64,000 nt of DNA from CALMEC01 sp964434425 (lineage in GTDB: Bacteria > Actinomycetota > Thermoleophilia > Miltoncostaeales > Miltoncostaeaceae). The translations under genes were made by a program, and so were the position numbers. The DNA is taken from positions 88,779 through 152,778 of the forward strand of contig CAYSVH010000006.1 of assembly GCA_964434425.1 (NCBI GenBank), given 5' to 3'. This document shows, one piece after another, positions 59,446 through 64,000 of this stretch. How positions within the stretch are numbered: the stretch's first letter is position 1; each line of letters begins with the position of its first letter. Under the pieces are notes generated by a model. That model was not told the origin of the DNA. It saw only the letters and a list, made by a program, of their open reading frames with translations, and ran no database searches.

Positions 59446-60644
59446 GGGTCGCGCTCTTCACACGGGAGTACCCGCCGGACGTCTACGGCGGGGCGGGTGT
59501 CCACGTGGAGTACCTGGCCCGCGAGCTGGCCCGGCGGGTCGACCTGACGGTCCACTGCTGGGGGGACGACCGGCAGGCCGCCGACGACGGCCCCCGCGTC
59601 GTCGCCCATCGGCCGTGGGACGCGCTGGCCGACGGGGTGCCGGCGCACTCGGCGCTCGCCACCATGTCGGCGGACCTCCTCATGGCGCAGGCCGCGGACG
59701 CCCCGGACATCGCCCACAGCCACACCTGGTACGCGAACCTGGCCGGGCATCTGACGAAGCTGGTCCACGACGTCCCGCACGTGGCCACGGTGCACAGCCT
59801 CGAGCCCATGCGCCCGTGGAAGGCGGAACAACTGGGCGGGGGCTACAACGTCTCCACGTGGTGCGAGGCCACGGCGCTCCAGGCGGCGGATGCCGTCATC
59901 GCCGTCTCGAGCGCGCATCGCGACGACATCGCACGGGCCGTCCCCGGCATCGACCCGTCGCGCATCACGGTGATCCGGAACGGCGTTGACACCGACGAGT
60001 ACCGGCCGGACCCGGATCACGACGTCCTCGATCGGCTGGGGATCGATCGGGCACGTCCCTACGTCCTCTTCGTCGGCCGCATCACCCGGCAGAAGGGGCT
60101 CACCCACCTTCTCGACGCGGTGCCCGCGATCACGCCGGACGCCCAGATCGTCCTGTGCGCCGGTGCCCCCGACACCCCTCGCATGGAGGAGGAGGTGGCC
60201 GAACGCGTGGCGGCGCTCCGCGACGACCGCGACGGTGTCCTGTGGATCTCCGAGATGATCCCCAAACGAGATCTGATCCAGCTCTTCAGCCACGCCGGCG
60301 TGTTCGTGTGCCCCTCGGTGTACGAGCCACTCGGGATCGTCAACCTCGAGGCGATGGCCTGCGGCACCGCCGTGGTGGCGACCGCGGTCGGCGGCATCCC
60401 CGAGGTGGTGGCCGACGGCGAGACCGGGCTTCTCGTCCCGGTGGTGCTCTCGGATGACGGCGCGGGGTCTCCGGCCGACCCGGTCGCCTTCTCCCGCGAT
60501 CTGGCGACGGCCGTGAACACCCTCCTGGCCGATCCGGAGTGCGCGAGGGCGATGGGGGTCTCGGGGCGGCGCCGGGTGGAGTCGGAATTCTCCTGGCGAG
60601 CCGTCGCCGAGCGAACTCTTACTCTCTACTCGACCCTTATATAG
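59442..60644 (+). CDS. glgA: Glycogen synthase, GT4 (actinobacterial GlgA/GlgM) type
   Basis: 400 residues from GTG 59442 (VRVALFTREYPPDVYGGAGV). GT-B fold: the N-terminal HVEYLARELARRVDLTVHCW, DIAHSHTWYANLAGHLTKL, ATVHSLEPMRPWKAEQLGGG and STWCEATALQAADAVIAVSS; the C-terminal YVLFVGRITRQKGLTHLLDA and the donor E-x7-E motif PSVYEPLGIVNLEAMACGTA. It is shorter than E. coli GlgA and matches the actinobacterial family that uses ADP-glucose, forming glycogen or maltose-1-phosphate. GTGA overlap with glgC. Confidence 0.93.
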   Translation: MRVALFTREYPPDVYGGAGVHVEYLARELARRVDLTVHCWGDDRQAADDGPRVVAHRPWDALADGVPAHSALATMSADLLMAQAADAPDIAHSHTWYANLAGHLTKLVHDVPHVATVHSLEPMRPWKAEQLGGGYNVSTWCEATALQAADAVIAVSSAHRDDIARAVPGIDPSRITVIRNGVDTDEYRPDPDHDVLDRLGIDRARPYVLFVGRITRQKGLTHLLDAVPAITPDAQIVLCAGAPDTPRMEEEVAERVAALRDDRDGVLWISEMIPKRDLIQLFSHAGVFVCPSVYEPLGIVNLEAMACGTAVVATAVGGIPEVVADGETGLLVPVVLSDDGAGSPADPVAFSRDLATAVNTLLADPECARAMGVSGRRRVESEFSWRAVAERTLTLYSTLI

Positions 60645-60837
60645 GTCGCCCCACCCTCCCCGATCGTCCAGGCGACCGCTCCCCGTGGGGGGAGTCCCGC
60701 AACTGGACCGGCGAACAGTCCTCGCGCTCGGAGGAGTGGGATCGAGGAAATCTCCTAGAAGTTGGTACCCCCAGGTGATTCTCTCCCTGAGCGGAGCTCG
60801 GATGCTCCCGTCAAACCCGCGATCTCGAGGTGTTGCC

Positions 60838-62445
60838 ATGGTTGAGCATGTCCATCGAGGACACACACGGAGCTGGCCGATGGCCGCCATGTTTCTGGCG
60901 CTGCTCGCAGCTCTTCTCCTCACCACACAGAGGGCGTCGGCGGCCGACGTCACCGGCGGGGTGACGACGAACACCACCGTCAACACGGCCGGCCACCCGG
61001 GCAACCCGCCGCAGTACGAGGCGTGGGAGCGCGTTCGCATGGAGATGACCTGGGCCGTCCAGCCCGGGCAGGCCGTCACCTCCGGCGATCACTTCACGAT
61101 CCCCGTCGACCCGAACCTCGACCCGGCCTCCTTCATCCCGTTCACGCTGAGAGCACCCGACGGCCAGATCGTCGCCAACGCCGAGGTCGTACCGGCCCCG
61201 GCCCCCGGGCACATCCGCTTCGTCTTCACCGACTACGTGAACACCCATGGGAACCTGTCCGGCACCGCCTTCCTCGAGCTGAGCTTCGACCAGTCGAAGC
61301 TCGATGCGGATGAGCCGTGGACGGACCTCGAGGTCTACGGGACCACGCTCCGCGTCAACAGCCCGGGTCCCGGTCCGGACGGAACGACCGACTACAAGTA
61401 CGGGTACTGGCGCATCAATCAGGCCGTCGCCCTCGAGCGGCACCCCGTCACCGGGGTCCTCGTGAACACGGACGAGGCACAGATCCGCTGGGGCGTCCAG
61501 TTCATGACCCGGGTCGGTGGCCAGGACTGGAGCTCCGTCACCATCGTCGACACGCCGGTGCTCGGCTCGGAGTTCGCATGCCCGGACACCGTCACCGGCT
61601 ACCGCGCCGAGAACCCGGGCGACCCCTGGACCGTTCTGCCGGCCAGCCGGGTCAACGTCGTGGACTGTGCGTCCGACCGTCTGGAGGTCACCCTCACCAA
61701 GCAGGCCGACGATCACGGGATCTTCCGTCTCGAGATGAACGCGTGGATCGCGACGAACCCCGCGGGTCAGCCGGTTCACGTCGTCGACGGAGTCGAGGTC
61801 ACGGGCTTCCCGCCGAACGGCTTCACCAACACCGTCTCGCTCAACTACGAGGGCAAGCGGTCGGTCACCCACACCACCACGCTCCGTCGCGCCAATCAGG
61901 GCGGTGACGGCAGCGGCATCGTCCCCCCGGTGACCCCGCCGACCCCGCCGACGCCGCCCACCGCCCCGCCGCCGACCACACCCCCGCCGACCCCCCGTCC
62001 GCCCACCCGGACCGTCCTCGGTATCCGCAAGATCGCACTGACGCGCAACCCGCGTGCGGGGACGCTCATGCACTGGCGGATCGAGGTCCGCAACCGGGGC
62101 CGCATCGCGGCACGCAACGTGCGCATCTGTGATCCCCTCCCGCGGGCGCTGACGCTCACGCGCACCTCGGTACGGCTCGACCTCGTCGGCCGGGGCCGCA
62201 CGGTGCGCACCACGGCCCGGGTCAGCATGGTCCGCGGCCAGGCGTGCATCACGGTGAGGACCCTCGCGGTCGGCCAGACCGCGCGCTTCACGCTCCCGAC
62301 GCGCGTGGCGGTCACCACCCGTGGCGCCCTCCGCAACCCGGTCAACGCCGCGGCGGCGAACGCCAACCGCGTCGCGGCCGCAGCACGCGCCGTCGTCCGC
62401 CCGGCGGCGGTCGCCGGTGCCGGACTCCCCGCGGTGACCGGCTAG
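60838..62445 (+). CDS. Secreted adhesin-like protein with collagen-binding-type beta domains (copy 1)
   Basis: 535 residues from ATG 60838, with GAGGTG six bases upstream. The signal (PMAAMFLALLAALLLTTQRA) is followed by an SdrG/collagen-adhesin-like head (about 36-355): NTTVNTAGHPGNPPQYEAWE, RMEMTWAVQPGQAVTSGDHF, VDPNLDPASFIPFTLR, ERHPVTGVLVNTDEAQIRWG. A Pro/Thr linker (about 365-395) leads to a DUF11-like domain (RIEVRNRGRIAARNVRICDP). It ends LPAVTG, with no following membrane helix or basic tail, so it is not a standard sortase substrate. Probably surface adhesion. A strong terminator follows. The leader 60645-60837 shows only a small GC hairpin (60679-60694). Confidence 0.78.
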   Translation: MVEHVHRGHTRSWPMAAMFLALLAALLLTTQRASAADVTGGVTTNTTVNTAGHPGNPPQYEAWERVRMEMTWAVQPGQAVTSGDHFTIPVDPNLDPASFIPFTLRAPDGQIVANAEVVPAPAPGHIRFVFTDYVNTHGNLSGTAFLELSFDQSKLDADEPWTDLEVYGTTLRVNSPGPGPDGTTDYKYGYWRINQAVALERHPVTGVLVNTDEAQIRWGVQFMTRVGGQDWSSVTIVDTPVLGSEFACPDTVTGYRAENPGDPWTVLPASRVNVVDCASDRLEVTLTKQADDHGIFRLEMNAWIATNPAGQPVHVVDGVEVTGFPPNGFTNTVSLNYEGKRSVTHTTTLRRANQGGDGSGIVPPVTPPTPPTPPTAPPPTTPPPTPRPPTRTVLGIRKIALTRNPRAGTLMHWRIEVRNRGRIAARNVRICDPLPRALTLTRTSVRLDLVGRGRTVRTTARVSMVRGQACITVRTLAVGQTARFTLPTRVAVTTRGALRNPVNAAAANANRVAAAARAVVRPAAVAGAGLPAVTG

Positions 62446-62464
62446 TCACCCATGTCTCCCACCG

Positions 62465-62498
62465 GAGAGGGCCATCGGGATCGACCGATGGCCCTCTC
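62465..62498 (+). terminator. Hairpin terminator after adhesin copy 1
   Basis: Perfect 14-bp arms 62465-62478 (GAGAGGGCCATCGG) and 62485-62498, loop GATCGA, 20 bases past the stop. The rest of the gap, 62499-62840, shows no gene. Confidence 0.85.
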
Positions 62499-62840
62499 GC
62501 CACGTCCCGAGGGCACCTTCCGCAGACACATGACCGACCACCCATCGAGAACAGAGGGCCGACGACGACCGCCGAGCATCTGCGTATGCTCCTATCAGTT
62601 CTCCTTCGAAGAACGTGAAGGACACCCTTCGCACCCGATGCCGTCAGTCGTGCCGGAAACCCATCGCCACCATGCCGTCCCGCTGGATCGGCAACCGTCA
62701 CCGCGCAGGCGGAGACGGGATTCGCCCCGGACGACACCGGGATCCCGCCGGAGTTCTCCCGGCGTCCGATGCAACGCACACGCCACCGCGGAACTTCACC
62801 ACACATCCGTACAAACTCGCGATCATCGAGGTGATTGACG

Positions 62841-64000
62841 ATGCAGAGCCTTGTCCAGAGACAACCTTCGCGCCGGCGGTATACCGTCGCCGCCCTCCTC
62901 ATGGTGGTGGCGGCGTTCCTGCTGGTGATCGATCGCGCGGACGCGCAGGTCAACGTCGGCGACCGGATCAACACCTCCATCACCGTCGACACGGAGGGGC
63001 GCACGGGTCCTCCCTACCGCTACAACGAGACCGGCTCGATCCGCATGGACATCGAGTGGAACGTCACCTCGGGAACCGTCAACAACGGCGACTGGTTCGA
63101 GGTCGCGCTTGACCCGGACCTCGACCCCTCGAGCTTCCCCACCTTCGAGCTCCGGGACGGTGCGAACAACCTGATCGCGATCGCATCCCCGTCGCCCGCC
63201 AACCCCGGTTTCGCTCGGTTCACCTTCCAGCCGGCCGCCCAAGGGCTGAACAACCTCGCGGGTGACGCATGGTACCGCATGGAGTTCGCGAACATTGACT
63301 GGGGCGACGACGAGACCTTCCGCACCACCACGATCCACGGGACGGAGATCCGGATCGACCGGAACCTGGGTCCCACCGGGGACTGGGATGGCAAGTGGGG
63401 CTACTTCCACGGGAACGAGAGCACGCTTCTCGAGCGCGATCCGGTGACCGGAGCCCTCGTGAACATTCCGGCCGAGGCCCAGCTCCGCTGGGGCATCGAC
63501 CTGCGCACGCAGCCCAACGGAATCAACTGGTCCACCGCGACGATCACCGACACCCCGGGCTCGGGGCTGCAGTTCGCCTGCCCGCCCGCCAGCGGTGCGA
63601 ACGTCACCATGACCTACCGCCCGCCGGGCGGCGGAGCCCCCGTGGCCCCGCCCGCCGGAGTCAGCTTCGCCGTCGTCAGTTGCGCGGCGGACGCACTCGT
63701 GGTGACGGTCACGAAGCCGATCGACAACCAGGGTGTCTTCACCCTCGGCCTGGACACATGGATCCGCACCAACGCCGCCGGACAGCCCATCCACACCGTG
63801 GACGGCCAGGATGTCGTCGGTCTGCCCGAGGACTTCCGCAACGACATCTCGATCGACTATGAGGGCCAGGAAGGCTCGAGGGACTTCACCGGCGTCGTCC
63901 AGCGCTCGGCCGGTGGCTCGGGTGGCGGAAACCTCCAGCCGAGGATCGACATCGAGAAGTTCTCGGGTGCGTGGGACGGCGTCATCTTCAACGAGGGCGT
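62841..64000 (+). CDS. Secreted adhesin-like protein (copy 2), 3' end beyond window
   Basis: At least 386 residues, open to the window edge. ATG 62841 has GAGGTG seven bases upstream, the same ribosome site as copy 1. The signal (VAALLMVVAAFLLVIDRADA) is followed by the same head: NTSITVDTEGRTGPPYRYNE, IRMDIEWNVTSGTVNNGDWF, LDPDLDPSSFPTFELR, LLERDPVTGALVN, then the AQLRWGIDLRT strand. It adds Gly/Pro-rich insertions (TYRPPGGGAPVAPPAG). After about residue 365 a new domain starts (PRIDIEKFSGAWDGVIFNEG). Clear paralogue of the preceding gene. Confidence 0.8.
   Translation, partial: MQSLVQRQPSRRRYTVAALLMVVAAFLLVIDRADAQVNVGDRINTSITVDTEGRTGPPYRYNETGSIRMDIEWNVTSGTVNNGDWFEVALDPDLDPSSFPTFELRDGANNLIAIASPSPANPGFARFTFQPAAQGLNNLAGDAWYRMEFANIDWGDDETFRTTTIHGTEIRIDRNLGPTGDWDGKWGYFHGNESTLLERDPVTGALVNIPAEAQLRWGIDLRTQPNGINWSTATITDTPGSGLQFACPPASGANVTMTYRPPGGGAPVAPPAGVSFAVVSCAADALVVTVTKPIDNQGVFTLGLDTWIRTNAAGQPIHTVDGQDVVGLPEDFRNDISIDYEGQEGSRDFTGVVQRSAGGSGGGNLQPRIDIEKFSGAWDGVIFNEG

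Overview
The window is very GC-rich, gene-dense bacterial chromosome. Its content suggests a Gram-positive Actinomycetota lineage, possibly class Thermoleophilia (Solirubrobacter/Patulibacter-like). Supporting signs are a primary sigma factor with actinobacterial-style regions 2-4, an initiator tRNA with an unpaired C1:U72 end, a DyP peroxidase-encapsulin pair, a B-type heme-copper oxidase, a short GT4-type glycogen synthase, and secreted proteins with Pro-rich linkers. The taxonomy is inference; no rRNA is present.

Layout. 0-5.2 kb: methyltransferase, small helical protein, HxlR regulator, PilT ATPase, TPR membrane protein and the primary sigma factor rpoD with a clear promoter and terminator. 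5.2-7.1 kb: two frame-broken small genes (SRPBCC, YciI), two small proteins and tRNA-fMet. 7.1-12.5 kb: a decayed island abutting the tRNA. It holds the tail of a serine recombinase, an IS3-family element cut in two with its left end inverted, an intact UbiB/ABC1 kinase, a broken small gene, a membrane protein, and a response regulator destroyed by a frameshift, a nonsense codon and the IS. 12.5-21.5 kb: oxidoreductase-rich accessory block with duplicated gene types (2 SDR, 2 aldo/keto reductases, 2 DUF2255), a cupin, a CMD-like protein, a quinone oxidoreductase and two more frame-broken lipoprotein genes. 21.7-24.3 kb: TetR plus a two-gene ABC exporter. 24.5-33.8 kb: enolase-superfamily enzyme, DHFR-like protein, ZIP transporter, XRE-cupin regulator divergent from a fused FAD-oxidoreductase/methyltransferase, MFS exporter and PLP decarboxylase.

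33.9-37.7 kb: respiratory operon with oxidase subunits II and I, a membrane-anchored cytochrome c and a secreted/membrane protein of unknown role. 38.5-40.5 kb: small DUF6325/SHOCT proteins and an ArsR-membrane protein pair. 40.5-46.9 kb: siderophore-type ABC importer (binding protein plus two permeases, no ATPase) divergent from three secreted proteins sharing a motif around LRFL. A perfect 18-bp palindrome resembling an iron-repressor box lies between them; this is the most novel-looking system in the window. 48-50.2 kb: DyP with a C-terminal cargo-loading peptide and its encapsulin shell. 50.6-56 kb: choice-of-anchor I secreted protein, LLM flavin enzyme and a membrane protein with two complete GGDEF units. 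56.05-56.2 kb: a 162-bp long-hairpin element. 56.3-60.6 kb: typA and the overlapping glycogen genes glgC-glgA. 60.8-64 kb: two paralogous secreted adhesin-like proteins, the second running off the end.

Genes outside 5-20 kb have clean frames, tight 4-base overlaps and strong hairpin terminators. The clustering of frame lesions in 5-20 kb is either local gene decay around a tRNA-associated island or locally poor sequence.
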